A stretch of DNA of 64,000 nt from Pseudomonas tolaasii NCPPB 2192 (GCF_002813445.1 NZ_PHHD01000001.1:3472001-3536000); one strand, 5' to 3'; positions 40,937 through 50,327 are shown, counted from the stretch's first letter. Numbers and translations are program-made. Notes: generated by a model from the sequence alone, not told the origin.

Positions 40937-43063
40937 ATGCTCGAGCAGGCTCAACGCGTCCTCAAGGACATCTTCGGCTACGACAGCTTTCGTGGCCGCC
41001 AGGGTGCGATCATTGAGCGCGTGGCCAGCGGCGGTGATGCCCTGGTGCTGATGCCTACCGGCGGTGGCAAGTCGCTGTGCTTCCAGGTACCGGCGCTGTT
41101 GCGCAACGGCCTGGCGGTGGTGGTATCGCCGTTGATCGCGTTGATGGATGACCAGGTCGCCACCCTCGAAGAGTTGGGTGTGGCCGCCGCGTCCCTGAAC
41201 TCCACCCTCAGCCCCGAGCAGCAGCGCGACCTGGCCGCGCGGATCAAGCGCGGTGAAGTGAAGATGCTTTACCTCGCGCCTGAACGCCTGGTGCAGCCGC
41301 GCATGCTGGCCTTTCTGCAGAGCCTGGAAATCGCGCTGTTTGCCATCGACGAAGCCCACTGTGTGTCGCAATGGGGCCATGATTTCCGCCGTGAATATTT
41401 GCAATTGGGCCAGTTGGCCGAACTGTTTCCCGATGTGCCACGCATCGCCCTGACCGCCACCGCCGACAAGCGTACCCGCGAAGAAATCGTCGAGCGCCTG
41501 CATTTGCAGAACGCCGAGCGTTTCCTGTCGAGCTTTGACCGTCCGAATATTTTTTACCGCATCGTGCCCAAGGAACAGCCGCGCAAGCAGTTGCTGGCGT
41601 TCCTGTCCGAGCGGCGCAGCGACGCGGGCATCGTCTATTGCCTGTCGCGCAAGAAGGTCGATGAAGTGGCCGCCTTCCTGTGCGAACAGGGCTACCCGGC
41701 GCTGCCTTACCACGCCGGTCTGCCCAATGATCTGCGCGCCTACCACCAGAAGCGCTTCCTCAATGAGGAAGGCCTGATCATGGTGGCCACCATTGCATTC
41801 GGAATGGGTATCGACAAATCCAACGTACGCTTTGTTGCGCACATGGACCTGCCCAAATCCCTCGAGGCTTATTACCAGGAAACCGGCCGCGCCGGTCGTG
41901 ATGGCCTGCCCGCGGATGCCTGGATGGTCTATGGCCTGCAAGACGTGGTGATGCTCAAGCAAATGCTGCAAAACTCCGAAGGTGACGAGCGCCACAAGCG
42001 TCTGGAGCAGCACAAGCTCGACGCCATGCTCTCGTTGTGTGAAGAGACCCGCTGCCGCCGGCAAACGCTGCTGGCGTACTTCGATGAAGACATGCCCGAA
42101 CCCTGCGGGCACTGCGATAACTGCATCGATGGCGTGCAAACCTGGGATGCGACCGAACCTGCGCGTCAGGCGTTGTCGACCATTCACCGCACCGGCCAAC
42201 GCTACGGGGTGGGCCACCTGGTGGACGTGTTGCTGGGCAAGGACAACGAAAAAATACGCAGCTTCGGCCACGAAAAACTCTCGGTCTACGGCATCGGCAA
42301 AGCCCGTGCAGAAGGCGAGTGGCGGTCGTTGTTCCGCCAGATGGTCGCGCGCAATCTGGTGGACATCGACATTGAAGGGTATGGCGGCCTGCGTTTGAAC
42401 GACAGTTGCCGGCCGTTGCTCAAGGGCGAAGTGAGCCTTGAACTGCGCCGCGACCTCAAGCCGCAAACCACCGTCAAGAGCAGCACCAGCCAGGCCAGCC
42501 AGCTGGTGCGTGGCGAGGAGCGCGAACAGTGGGAAGCCTTGCGCACGCTGCGCCGCAAACTGGCGCAGGAACACAGTGTGCCGCCTTACGTTATTTTCCC
42601 CGACTCCACCTTGCTGGAAATGCTGCGCGAGCAGCCAACCACCATGGCCGAGATGGCCAGGGTCAGTGGCGTCGGTGCGCGCAAGCTGGAGCGTTACGGT
42701 CAGGCGTTCCTCGAGGTGCTCGGCGGGCAGGCTGAAGCGCCCAAGGAGGTCGCCGATATTCGCCACGAGCTGATCAGTTTGGCGCGTGCCGGCATGACCC
42801 CGGTCCAGATCGCCGGTCAGCTTCAATGCTCGGAAAAAAACGTCTACACCTTGCTTGCCGAATCGATCGGCAAGCAGCAGTTGTCGTTGGAGCAGGCTCT
42901 TGATTTGCCGGAAGATTTACTCGGTGAAATCCAGGACGCTTTCCTCGACGGAGAAGGCGAATTGCCAGCAGTTGCGGAAATCGCACCGCTGTTTACCGGA
43001 CGTGTTCCTGAGGGTGTTTTGTACTGTGTGCGGGCCGCTTTGCAGTCCGAATTCGAAATTTAA
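40937..43063 (+). CDS. recQ: ATP-dependent DNA helicase RecQ
   Basis: RecQ (708 residues) unwinds DNA 3'-to-5' in RecF-type repair and gap processing. The start at 40937 follows a TTGGAG site. Motifs in order: LMPTGGGKSLCFQ (Walker A), AIDEAHCVSQWGHDFR (DEAH box plus aromatic-rich loop), TATADKRTREEI, RPNIFYRI and TIAFGMGIDKSNVRFVAHMD, then QETGRAGRDGLPA. The zinc-binding Cys cluster ETRCRRQTLLAYFDEDMPEPCGHCDNC is present, followed by winged-helix and HRDC regions (residues about 520-600). A C-terminal helix-rich extension (to residue 708) is common in pseudomonad RecQ. Confidence 0.97.
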   Translation: MLEQAQRVLKDIFGYDSFRGRQGAIIERVASGGDALVLMPTGGGKSLCFQVPALLRNGLAVVVSPLIALMDDQVATLEELGVAAASLNSTLSPEQQRDLAARIKRGEVKMLYLAPERLVQPRMLAFLQSLEIALFAIDEAHCVSQWGHDFRREYLQLGQLAELFPDVPRIALTATADKRTREEIVERLHLQNAERFLSSFDRPNIFYRIVPKEQPRKQLLAFLSERRSDAGIVYCLSRKKVDEVAAFLCEQGYPALPYHAGLPNDLRAYHQKRFLNEEGLIMVATIAFGMGIDKSNVRFVAHMDLPKSLEAYYQETGRAGRDGLPADAWMVYGLQDVVMLKQMLQNSEGDERHKRLEQHKLDAMLSLCEETRCRRQTLLAYFDEDMPEPCGHCDNCIDGVQTWDATEPARQALSTIHRTGQRYGVGHLVDVLLGKDNEKIRSFGHEKLSVYGIGKARAEGEWRSLFRQMVARNLVDIDIEGYGGLRLNDSCRPLLKGEVSLELRRDLKPQTTVKSSTSQASQLVRGEEREQWEALRTLRRKLAQEHSVPPYVIFPDSTLLEMLREQPTTMAEMARVSGVGARKLERYGQAFLEVLGGQAEAPKEVADIRHELISLARAGMTPVQIAGQLQCSEKNVYTLLAESIGKQQLSLEQALDLPEDLLGEIQDAFLDGEGELPAVAEIAPLFTGRVPEGVLYCVRAALQSEFEI

Positions 43064-43129
43064 TGCATCAATTACGACAATGTAACGAATCAGTACATAG
43101 CGACGCTTGCCTACTGGCATGGCTCATGC

Positions 43130-43148
43130 TTAGCTGACTAATAATTAG
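43130..43148. promoter_or_regulatory. Overlapping palindromes before MarR gene
   Basis: TTAG-CTGA-CTAA (43130-43141) overlaps CTAAT-A-ATTAG (43138-43148) about 40 bases before the regulator's ATG. Such AT-rich palindromes are typical of SlyA/MarR operators, so autoregulation is likely. Confidence 0.5.
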
Positions 43149-43184
43149 CCACACTTTATTTTCAGTCTAAAACAAGAGTTTTTT

Positions 43185-43619
43185 ATGTCGTTAACCGATC
43201 AACACCGTTTTGGCATGCAGTTGGCGCAAATGTCGCGAGGTTGGCGCGCCGAACTGGACCGACGCCTGGCGGGGATGGGCCTGTCTCAGGCGCGCTGGCT
43301 GGTGCTCTTGCACCTGGCCCGCTTTGAAGAAGCACCGACTCAGCGCGAGCTGGCGCAAAGTGTCGGGGTTGAAGGGCCGACCCTCGCACGCTTGCTTGAC
43401 AGCCTCGAAGGCCAGGGCCTGGTGCAACGCCAGGCCGTGGTGGAAGACCGCCGCGCCAAGCGCATTCTGTTGTGCGACACCGCCCGGCCCTTGATTGATC
43501 AGATTGAAACCATCGCCACCGCCTTGCGCCACGAACTGTTCGTGGGGGTGGATGAAGAGGATCTGCGCGTGTGCATGCGCGTGCATGGGCACATTCTGGC
43601 GAATCTGGAAAAGCCCTGA
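43185..43619 (+). CDS. MarR/SlyA family transcriptional regulator
   Basis: A 144-residue winged-helix regulator close to the SlyA type. The N-terminal helix FGMQLAQMSRGWRAELDRRLAGMGLSQARWLVLLHL precedes the DNA-binding wing (TQRELAQSVGVEGPTLARLLDSLEGQGLVQRQAVVEDRRAKRILL). No partner gene is divergent from it; its targets are not shown by context. It follows recQ after 121 bases, with its own palindromic promoter. Confidence 0.92.
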   Translation: MSLTDQHRFGMQLAQMSRGWRAELDRRLAGMGLSQARWLVLLHLARFEEAPTQRELAQSVGVEGPTLARLLDSLEGQGLVQRQAVVEDRRAKRILLCDTARPLIDQIETIATALRHELFVGVDEEDLRVCMRVHGHILANLEKP

Positions 43620-43643
43620 TCCCTAGCACACTGATAATCAAAA

Positions 43644-43733
43644 TGTGGGAGCTGGCTTGCCTGCGATGGCGGTGGCTCAGTCAGCTTGCTTGTTGACTGA
43701 TACACCGCCATCGCAGGCAAGCCAGCTCCCACA
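43644..43733. repeat. REPIN (inverted REP pair)
   Basis: Standard inward REP arms with a spacer containing GGCGGTGGCTCAGTCAGCTT and TGATACACCGCC. It lies between convergent genes. Confidence 0.93.
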
Positions 43734-43754
43734 GTGGGTTTTGCATTCGGGTTT

Positions 43755-45947
43755 TTAGAACGTCTGGCCCAGATTCAGGTACACCGCCTGCTCATTGGCA
43801 TCATTGAATCCGTAGCTGAAATTCAGCGGCCCCAATGGCGTATCAAACCCCAGGAAAATGCTCGCAGCGTTGATGTAGCCGCTGTCGAACTGGTTGTCAT
43901 TGTTCCACGCCCGGCCACGTTCCACCGAGGCCCCGAGGTACAGCGGGAAATCCAGTGGCAGGTACGAACGCGGTGTCAGGCGCCGGTAGTACACCGCTCG
44001 CATCAGGGCGATGTTCTGCCCCGAAATGGCATCTTCGCGAAAGCCTGACAGCTGTCGTGCACCGCCCAGCAGGAAGCTGGAAATCACCACGTCGGATTTA
44101 TCCAGAGTGCGCCCGTAACGGCCGCCCAATATCAGTGTGTCCGGGCCGTGGCTCATGGCTTTGTCCAGCTTGAACTCCCATTGGCGATAACGTTGGTCCG
44201 AGCCCAGGCCGGGTTCGAATTCGCGCAACGCCAGGCCGATGTCTTCGCCGGTATGGGGGAAGTACACGTTATCCAGGGAGTCGAAGGAGTATTTGAGCTC
44301 ATAGAAGCCTTCGCTGAAGTTCACGCTGGGCAGGTCGCGGTCGCCAATGCGCACGTCCGCCTTGCCCCAGGCCTCGCCAACGCCGAAGCGGATCTCGCCG
44401 CTGGTGCCGATCTGCCGACCCACGTTCAAGCCAAAACCGTAGCGTTCCAGGCGGTATTCAGAGATGGGGTCGTTGTCCAGAATCAGTTCAACGTTCTGCG
44501 CCTGGGCACTGATATAGGGCGCGACGAAGTAACGTGAGCCGGTATCCAGCGGCTGGTAGAACTCGCTGTACAGCTCCTGGCGATCGCCGATCTGCACGCG
44601 GGTCAGCCATTCGGCACCGAGGCGGTTGATGCCATTCATGCGGTAGCTGGCGCCGAGGTTGAAGGCGCTGTCGCCGCGCATGTCATCCGACAGGTTCAGG
44701 CCCAGGCGCAGGTAATCGGTGCCGGCGCGCTTGCCGCGCGCGCTGATCACCAAGGTGTTGTCCTGGCCCTTTTTTACCACTCGGTATTGCACCTGCTCGA
44801 AGTAGTCCAGGCCGTACAGGGTGCCCATGTCGGTTTGCAGGCGGCCCAGGTTCAGCGGCTCGCCGAGGGTCTGGCGGATGTAATAGCGGATCACGTCATC
44901 GCTGACTTTCGAGTCGTTTTCGACCTTGATGGCGGTGATCACCGGGGTCCGTTCGCCCGGCGTGCGCGCAGCCACCAGTTCCGGGTCGATAGGGGTGGTG
45001 GGGCGCAGGTGAGCCAGCCGCAGGTCGAGGGCACGGGTGGCGCGGTAGCCTGCGTCAATCATGTCTTTGGCGCGGCCAAAGTCCGTCACGCCATAGGCGG
45101 CCAGCGGCGGCTGGATCAGCACGTCTTTGGGATGCAGCGCCTTGAGTTGTTCTTCGGAGTTGCGCCGGGTCATCAGCGTGATGGACTGGTTCAGCACATC
45201 CACCACGGTGTTCAGCTGTTTGCGCGAACGCAGCGGGGTGCCGATATCGACCACGATGGCGATGTCGACGCCCATCTCCCGCGCCACGTCCAGCGGGATG
45301 TTGTCGGTCATGCCGCCGTCCACCAGCAGCCGGCCGTCGAGTTCTACCGGGGCGAACACGGCCGGGATCGACATGCTGGCGCGAATCACCTGGGGCAGAT
45401 GGCCCTTGTTGAACACCACCTTTTCACCGGTGGTGATGTCGGTGGCCACGGCGCGAAACGGGATCGGCAGCTTGTCGAAGTTTCGCGTGTTGCTGCTGTG
45501 GGCGAACATGCTTTCCAGCAGCAGTGCCAGGTTCTGGCCCTGGATCACGCCGAGCGGCAGGCCGAGGCTGCCGTCGTCGCGGAAGCTGAGTTTCTGTTTG
45601 ACCAGGAAATCCCGGTCATCCTGCTTGCGCCGAAACGGTACATCCTCGCGCGGCGGTGCGTCGGACAGCGCCTGTTGCCAGTCGATATTCAGCGCCAGCT
45701 TCTCAAGCTCATCAATCTTGTAGCCCGACGCGTACAGCCCGCCAATTACCGCGCCCATGCTGGTACCGGCAATGGCATCGATCTGAATGCCTTGCTCTTC
45801 AAGCGCCTTGAGCACACCGATGTGCGCCAAACCACGGGCAGCGCCGCCGGACAGTACCAGGCCAATTTTCGGGCGTGGTGCTTCAACGGCGTCGGCAAGA
45901 AGGGGGATCAGGCACAGAAACAGGCAGGACAGCAGGCGGCGCATCAT
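43755..45947 (-). CDS. PlpD-type patatin autotransporter phospholipase
   Basis: A 730-residue type Vd-like autotransporter: signal peptide (MMRRLLSCLFLCLIPLLADA), an N-terminal patatin lipase, a POTRA-like domain and a 16-strand barrel. The oxyanion region is GLVLSGGAARG, the nucleophile Ser63 is in GTSMG, and the partner Asp is in LLVDGGMTDNIPLDVA. The POTRA-like part begins around ITAIKVENDSKVSDDVIRYYIRQTLGEPL. The barrel ends NEQAVYLNLGQTF with terminal Phe. P. aeruginosa PlpD, of similar size, is secreted and has phospholipase A1 activity. Start at 45947 rather than the upstream in-frame codon, which gives a non-signal N-terminus. Confidence 0.93.
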   Translation of the reverse strand: MMRRLLSCLFLCLIPLLADAVEAPRPKIGLVLSGGAARGLAHIGVLKALEEQGIQIDAIAGTSMGAVIGGLYASGYKIDELEKLALNIDWQQALSDAPPREDVPFRRKQDDRDFLVKQKLSFRDDGSLGLPLGVIQGQNLALLLESMFAHSSNTRNFDKLPIPFRAVATDITTGEKVVFNKGHLPQVIRASMSIPAVFAPVELDGRLLVDGGMTDNIPLDVAREMGVDIAIVVDIGTPLRSRKQLNTVVDVLNQSITLMTRRNSEEQLKALHPKDVLIQPPLAAYGVTDFGRAKDMIDAGYRATRALDLRLAHLRPTTPIDPELVAARTPGERTPVITAIKVENDSKVSDDVIRYYIRQTLGEPLNLGRLQTDMGTLYGLDYFEQVQYRVVKKGQDNTLVISARGKRAGTDYLRLGLNLSDDMRGDSAFNLGASYRMNGINRLGAEWLTRVQIGDRQELYSEFYQPLDTGSRYFVAPYISAQAQNVELILDNDPISEYRLERYGFGLNVGRQIGTSGEIRFGVGEAWGKADVRIGDRDLPSVNFSEGFYELKYSFDSLDNVYFPHTGEDIGLALREFEPGLGSDQRYRQWEFKLDKAMSHGPDTLILGGRYGRTLDKSDVVISSFLLGGARQLSGFREDAISGQNIALMRAVYYRRLTPRSYLPLDFPLYLGASVERGRAWNNDNQFDSGYINAASIFLGFDTPLGPLNFSYGFNDANEQAVYLNLGQTF

Positions 45948-46028
45948 GAATCTCGGGGCTGGGCGATAAAGGCCGGTATTATAGCCGCCTGATCCACCGA
46001 GCCCGTTACGCCAGGAACCTCTCAAATT

Positions 46029-46316
46029 ATGTCCGCAAACAAACCCGAGATCGTCATAACCTATTGCACCCAATGCCAGTGGCTGCTGCGCGCCGCGTGG
46101 CTGGCCCAGGAGTTATTGAGTACGTTCAGCGACGACTTGAGCCGCGTGGCACTGGAGCCGGCCACCGGCGGGGCGTTCCGCATTACCTGCGATGGCGTGC
46201 AGATCTGGGAACGCAAGGCCGATGGCGGCTTCCCGGAAGCCAAGGTGCTCAAGCAGCGCGTGCGCGACAGGATCGACCCGCAGCGCGACCTCGGGCACAA
46301 CGACCGTACGGTCTGA
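46029..46316 (+). CDS. SelT/SelW/SelH family (Rdx) protein
   Basis: A 95-residue thioredoxin-like protein. The CxxC redox motif is at the start (ITYCTQCQWLLRAAWLAQEL), where selenoprotein W has Cys-x-x-Sec, so here both are Cys. A further family trait is GGAFRITCDGVQIWERKADGGFPEAKVLKQRVRDRI. Function in bacteria is unsettled. It is divergent from plpD with 81 bases between them; the following DMT gene converges. Confidence 0.9.
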   Translation: MSANKPEIVITYCTQCQWLLRAAWLAQELLSTFSDDLSRVALEPATGGAFRITCDGVQIWERKADGGFPEAKVLKQRVRDRIDPQRDLGHNDRTV

Positions 46317-46319
46317 CGG

Positions 46320-47204
46320 TCAGGCAGCCGCTGCCGGTTGCTTGGCCTGGCTGGCGCCTCCCATCAGGCCGGACAGCACGATGGCGATGATGATCAGTGC
46401 GCCGCCGAGCAGCATGCGCAAGGTCGGGGTTTCGGCGAACAGCAGCCACGCCACGGTGATGCCGTAAAGCGGCTCCATGGCGAATACCACCGACGCAGTA
46501 CGCGCCTTGATCACCGCGAGGCTCGCGACAAACAGGCTGTGGGCCAGGCCGGTGCAGAACACACCGAGCAGGCCGATCCACAGCCAGTCGAGTGCGCGCA
46601 CCTCGGCCAGCCCCGGCGCCGCCACGGGTAACAGGCAGGCGGCGACCACCACGTTCTGACACAGCGCAGCTTGCACCGCCGGAATCCGCCCGGCGCTGGC
46701 GCGGTTGTTCAAGGACAGCAACGAGAACAGCAGGCCCGACGCAATGCCCCACAGCAGCCCGCCCGTGGCTTCGCTGGCAAGGTTGAAATCCGGCGTGACC
46801 AGCACCAGGCCGACGGTCACCAGGGCCACCAGCAACACTTCATTGGCGCGGATGCGCTCGCGGAAGATCAACCCTTCCAGCATGACCGTGAAGGCGGGAA
46901 AGGCCGTAAACCCGAGGGTTGCCACGGCTACGCCCGCAACTTTCACGGCAATGAAAAACGTCACCCAATGGGCCGCCAGCAGCAAGCCGCTGATCAACAG
47001 CCGGCGCCAGTCGCGCATTTCCAGATTTTTCCACGGGGCATTGCTGGCAAAGCGCGCGAATACCGCGAGCGCCACCACGGCAAAGGCGGCGCGACCAAAC
47101 ACGATGATGGCCGGCGAGGCGGCCGCCAGTTTGCCGAATACGCCGGTGAGGCCAAACATCAATGCGCCGATATGCAGGGCGCCGAGGGCTGAGCGGGGAG
47201 TCAT
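46320..47204 (-). CDS. DMT/EamA family transporter
   Basis: A 294-residue inner-membrane protein with ten predicted helices in two EamA repeats (about residues 8-140 and 150-285). The second repeat includes SLLSLNNRASAGRIPAVQAALCQNVVVAACLLPVA and a late VFAMEPLYGITVAWLLFAETPTLRMLLGGALIIIAIVLSG, typical of the family. It probably exports a metabolite; the compound is unknown. Only three bases separate its end from the stop of the SelW-like gene. An AraC regulator gene lies upstream on the same strand, and may control it. Confidence 0.9.
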   Translation of the reverse strand: MTPRSALGALHIGALMFGLTGVFGKLAAASPAIIVFGRAAFAVVALAVFARFASNAPWKNLEMRDWRRLLISGLLLAAHWVTFFIAVKVAGVAVATLGFTAFPAFTVMLEGLIFRERIRANEVLLVALVTVGLVLVTPDFNLASEATGGLLWGIASGLLFSLLSLNNRASAGRIPAVQAALCQNVVVAACLLPVAAPGLAEVRALDWLWIGLLGVFCTGLAHSLFVASLAVIKARTASVVFAMEPLYGITVAWLLFAETPTLRMLLGGALIIIAIVLSGLMGGASQAKQPAAAA

Positions 47205-47303
47205 TGCAATCCTTGAACCAACGGGTGACAGACAGCCCAGTCTAGAGCGTGGCCGGGGCGAATGTCTGTCGTCCGGCTCGCGATGTTTAGCGCAAGACTC
47301 TTC

Positions 47304-48056
47304 CTACGACGCCCGCCGCAGTGCGCCGGGGGACGCGCCAAATTCGCGCAGCATCGCGGCGGCAAACGCACTTTGTGAGCTGTAGCCGACGCGCTCGGCG
47401 ATTTCACCGATGGGCAGAGGCGTCTCCCGCAGCAGGGTCAAGGCCATTTTCAGGCGACGGCTGCGAATGTAGTCCATGGGCGTTTGCCCGCATTCGGCCA
47501 TAAACCGCGCGTGCAGACGTGCTACCGACAGGTCGGCCAGCCGCGCAAGGTCGGCCACTTGAAGAGGGTGCGCCGCGTGTCGTTCGATATGCGCGTTGAA
47601 CGCCGCATAGGGCAGGCGCCGGCCTGGCACAGGTTGGGCAAGGGGATGGTTGAGGCTGGCCAGCAACAGCACCGCGCCTTGCTGGACGATCAGCGGGTCA
47701 TCCACCGGGCTGTGCGCCAGCCATTGCACCAGTTGGCTTTGGCGTGAATCCAGGGTCAGCCGCGCGGGTCGGTCGAGCAGGCGGCGGCTGGCGTCGGCGT
47801 GTTCACCCAGCGACTGCAGCACCCAGTGTTCCGTCGGCACATCCAGCACCAGGCAACGGCTGCCGTCGCGGCTGCCACAGGCGTGGTGGGCGGAGAAGGG
47901 CAGCACCATCACGCTGCTTTCGTGCACCTGGCTGCCACGGCCATCCACCTCAAGGTCCAGATGCCCGGACAATCCGAACACCAACTGCGCATGGTCATGG
48001 CTGTGGGCGAGGGGCGCTTCGATGTAGTGGCGCAGTGTGAGGGTCGGGCTCATCAC
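47304..48056 (-). CDS. AraC family transcriptional regulator
   Basis: A 250-residue regulator with a cupin-like N-terminus (LRHYIEAPLAHSHDHAQLVFGLSGHLDLEVDGRG) and a C-terminal AraC double helix-turn-helix (VADLARLADLSVARLHARFMAECGQTPMDYIRSRRLKMALTLLRETPLPIGEIAERVGYSSQSAFAAAMLREFGASPGALR). Effector unknown. The gene is upstream of the DMT transporter on the same strand, with 99 bases between. The neighbour layout suggests that the transporter is a target. Confidence 0.93.
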   Translation of the reverse strand: MMSPTLTLRHYIEAPLAHSHDHAQLVFGLSGHLDLEVDGRGSQVHESSVMVLPFSAHHACGSRDGSRCLVLDVPTEHWVLQSLGEHADASRRLLDRPARLTLDSRQSQLVQWLAHSPVDDPLIVQQGAVLLLASLNHPLAQPVPGRRLPYAAFNAHIERHAAHPLQVADLARLADLSVARLHARFMAECGQTPMDYIRSRRLKMALTLLRETPLPIGEIAERVGYSSQSAFAAAMLREFGASPGALRRAS

Positions 48057-48190
48057 GGTCTCCAGGGCTGCAGGCCGCCAGTCTACAACGCTTCAAGGGG
48101 TTTGAGCGCTGTCATCAGACTGACGCGAAGTTGTCATGGGCTATTAACTGCCGGGGCGCAAGCTCGCGAAAACACCGTCGAGGGATGCCC

Positions 48191-49000
48191 ATGACCAGTG
48201 CCGAATTCGCCAAACCCAGCCGCAAACAACGGGTTCGTACCCTGTGGATTTCCGACGTGCACCTGGGCACCCGGGATTGCCAGGCCGAACACCTGTCGCA
48301 GTTCCTCAAGGGCTACCACGCCGACAAGGTTTACCTGGTAGGCGACATCATTGACGGCTGGAAAATGCGCGGCGGCATGTATTGGCCCCAGGCCCACACC
48401 AACGTGATCCGCCGTCTGCTGACCATGGCCAAGCGCGGCACAGAAGTGATTTACGTCACCGGCAACCACGACGAATTCCTGCGCCGCTATTCCAAGCTGA
48501 TCCTGGGCAATATCCAGTTGGTGGACGAGGCGGTGCACGTTACCGCCGACGGCCGGCATTTGCTGGTGATCCACGGTGACCAGTTTGACGTGATCACCCG
48601 TTACCACCGCTGGCTGGCGTTCCTGGGGGATTCGGCCTACGAATTCACCCTTACGTTGAACCGCTGGCTGAACCACTGGCGCGCACGGTATGGCTACGGT
48701 TATTGGTCGCTGTCGGCCTACCTGAAGCACAAGGTGAAGACGGCCGTGAGTTTTATCAGCGATTTTGAAGAAGCCATCGCCCACGAAGTGACCAAGCGTG
48801 AGTTGCATGGCGTGGTCTGCGGGCACATTCACCATGCCGAGATTCGCAAGGTGGGCGAGGTGGATTACCTCAATTGCGGGGACTGGGTGGAGTCGTGCAC
48901 GGCGTTGATCGAGCACTGGGATGGCAGTATCGAGTTGTATCGGTTGGCGGATGCGCAGGCGAAACAGGCGCAGTTGAAGGCCGAGATGGTCACAGGCTAA
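48191..49000 (+). CDS. LpxH-like calcineurin-type phosphoesterase
   Basis: A 269-residue metallophosphoesterase close to UDP-2,3-diacylglucosamine diphosphatases. The metal-binding motifs are in order: SDVHLGTRD, GDIIDGWKMR, VTGNHDEFLRRY, LVIHGDQFD and VCGHIHHAE. GAGG lies seven bases before the ATG at 48191, which is preferred over one at 48185. The length (longer than E. coli LpxH, about 240) and the sequence suggest a paralog of LpxH (LpxH2-type), so a lipid A role is likely but not certain. Confidence 0.88.
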   Translation: MTSAEFAKPSRKQRVRTLWISDVHLGTRDCQAEHLSQFLKGYHADKVYLVGDIIDGWKMRGGMYWPQAHTNVIRRLLTMAKRGTEVIYVTGNHDEFLRRYSKLILGNIQLVDEAVHVTADGRHLLVIHGDQFDVITRYHRWLAFLGDSAYEFTLTLNRWLNHWRARYGYGYWSLSAYLKHKVKTAVSFISDFEEAIAHEVTKRELHGVVCGHIHHAEIRKVGEVDYLNCGDWVESCTALIEHWDGSIELYRLADAQAKQAQLKAEMVTG

Positions 49001-49022
49001 AGGATTCACTCGGTGTGACAAA

Positions 49023-49111
49023 TGTGGGAGCTGGCTTGCCTGCGATGGCGGTATGTCTGTACCTGATCAGTTGGCTGATACACCGCTATCGCAGGCAAGC
49101 CAGCTCCCACA
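49023..49111. repeat. REPIN (inverted REP pair)
   Basis: Standard inward REP arms; the spacer includes GTATGTCTGTACCTGATCAG. It separates the phosphoesterase and phhC genes, which converge. Confidence 0.93.
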
Positions 49112-49130
49112 CTGTTTTGTGTTTCTTCAG

Positions 49131-50327
49131 CTAGATGTTCGAGACGTCCGCGATGGCTTGGGCCAGCAGGGTCAAACGCGTGGCGTCGATGCCCGCCATA
49201 CTCGCCCGGCCGGAACTCACCATGTACACGCTGTGCTTCTCCCGCAGCTGCCTGACCTGTTCGGCACTCAAGCCGGTGTAGGAAAACATCCCACGCTGTG
49301 CACCAATATGTGCAAACCGCTCGGCCAGCCCGTGAGGCGCCAGCGCCTCCACCAGCCCGGAACGCAGGAGTGCAATGCGCGAGCGCATGGCTTCCACTTC
49401 GTTGCTCCAGACCTTTTTCAGCTCACTGTCACCGAGGATCGTTGCGACGATCGCCGCGCCGTGATCCGGCGGTGTCGACCACAAATTACGCGCGATATTT
49501 GCCAGTTGGCTGCGCACATCCGTGAGCTTTTCGGCATCCGCCGCACACACGATCAGTGCGCCGACGCGGTCGCGGTACAGGCCGAAGTTCTTCGAGCAGG
49601 AACTGGTGACCAGCACTTCCGGCAACTCGGCGGCAAACAACCGCACGGCCCAGGCGTCCTGCTCCAGTCCATCGCCAAAGCCCTGGTAGGCGAAGTCGAT
49701 CAGCGGCAGCAATTGGCGTTCGCGCACGATCTGCAGCACCTGGCGCCAGTCGTCCCGGGACAGGTCGAACCCTGTCGGGTTGTGGCAGCAGGCGTGCAGC
49801 AACACCACATCGCCCTTTGGCACGGTGGCGAGCACCGCCAGCATTGCCGCCACATCCAGGCGGTTATCGGCACCCACGTAAGGGTAGTGACTGACCTTGA
49901 GCCCGGCCTTGGCGAAGATGGTTTCGTGGATCGGCCAGGTCGGGTTGCTCAGCCACACACCACGACCGGGCAGGCTGTGGGCAATGAAGTCGGCGCTCAG
50001 GCGCAGCGCACCGGTGCCGCCCGGGGTTTGGGTGGCGCCGGCGCGGTGGTCGCGGATCAAGGCCGAGTCGGCGCCCAGCACCAGCTCGCTGATCAGCGTG
50101 CCGAACGCCGGGTTGCCGTGGCCGCCGATGTAGGTTTTGGTGGTCTGGGTGTCTACCAGGCGCTGCTCGGCGACTTTGACCGAGTGCGGAATCGGCGTCA
50201 GGCCCTGGTCATCCTTATACACGCCGACGCCCAGGTCGAACTTGTTCGGATTGGCGTCCTGGGCGTACAGGTCCATCAGCCCGAGGATCGGGTCGCCGGG
50301 CACGCGGGCAATCGCGTCGAAATACAT
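49131..50327 (-). CDS. phhC: Aromatic amino acid aminotransferase PhhC
   Basis: A 398-residue PLP-dependent aminotransferase of the AspC/TyrB type, transaminating phenylalanine/tyrosine in their breakdown. The PLP-binding Lys is in VTSSCSKNFGLYRDRVGAL. The substrate-binding DANPNKFDLGVGVYKDDQG opening and the LLHACCHNPTGFDLSRDDW block are typical. The start at 50327 overlaps the phhB stop (TAATG, one base shared), so translation is coupled. It is the last gene of the phhABC operon. Confidence 0.95.
   Translation of the reverse strand: MYFDAIARVPGDPILGLMDLYAQDANPNKFDLGVGVYKDDQGLTPIPHSVKVAEQRLVDTQTTKTYIGGHGNPAFGTLISELVLGADSALIRDHRAGATQTPGGTGALRLSADFIAHSLPGRGVWLSNPTWPIHETIFAKAGLKVSHYPYVGADNRLDVAAMLAVLATVPKGDVVLLHACCHNPTGFDLSRDDWRQVLQIVRERQLLPLIDFAYQGFGDGLEQDAWAVRLFAAELPEVLVTSSCSKNFGLYRDRVGALIVCAADAEKLTDVRSQLANIARNLWSTPPDHGAAIVATILGDSELKKVWSNEVEAMRSRIALLRSGLVEALAPHGLAERFAHIGAQRGMFSYTGLSAEQVRQLREKHSVYMVSSGRASMAGIDATRLTLLAQAIADVSNI

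Noticed and set aside
40865..42826. 653-codon minus-strand frame opposite recQ
   Set aside because: RecQ motifs are complete on the plus strand; this frame is an antisense shadow.
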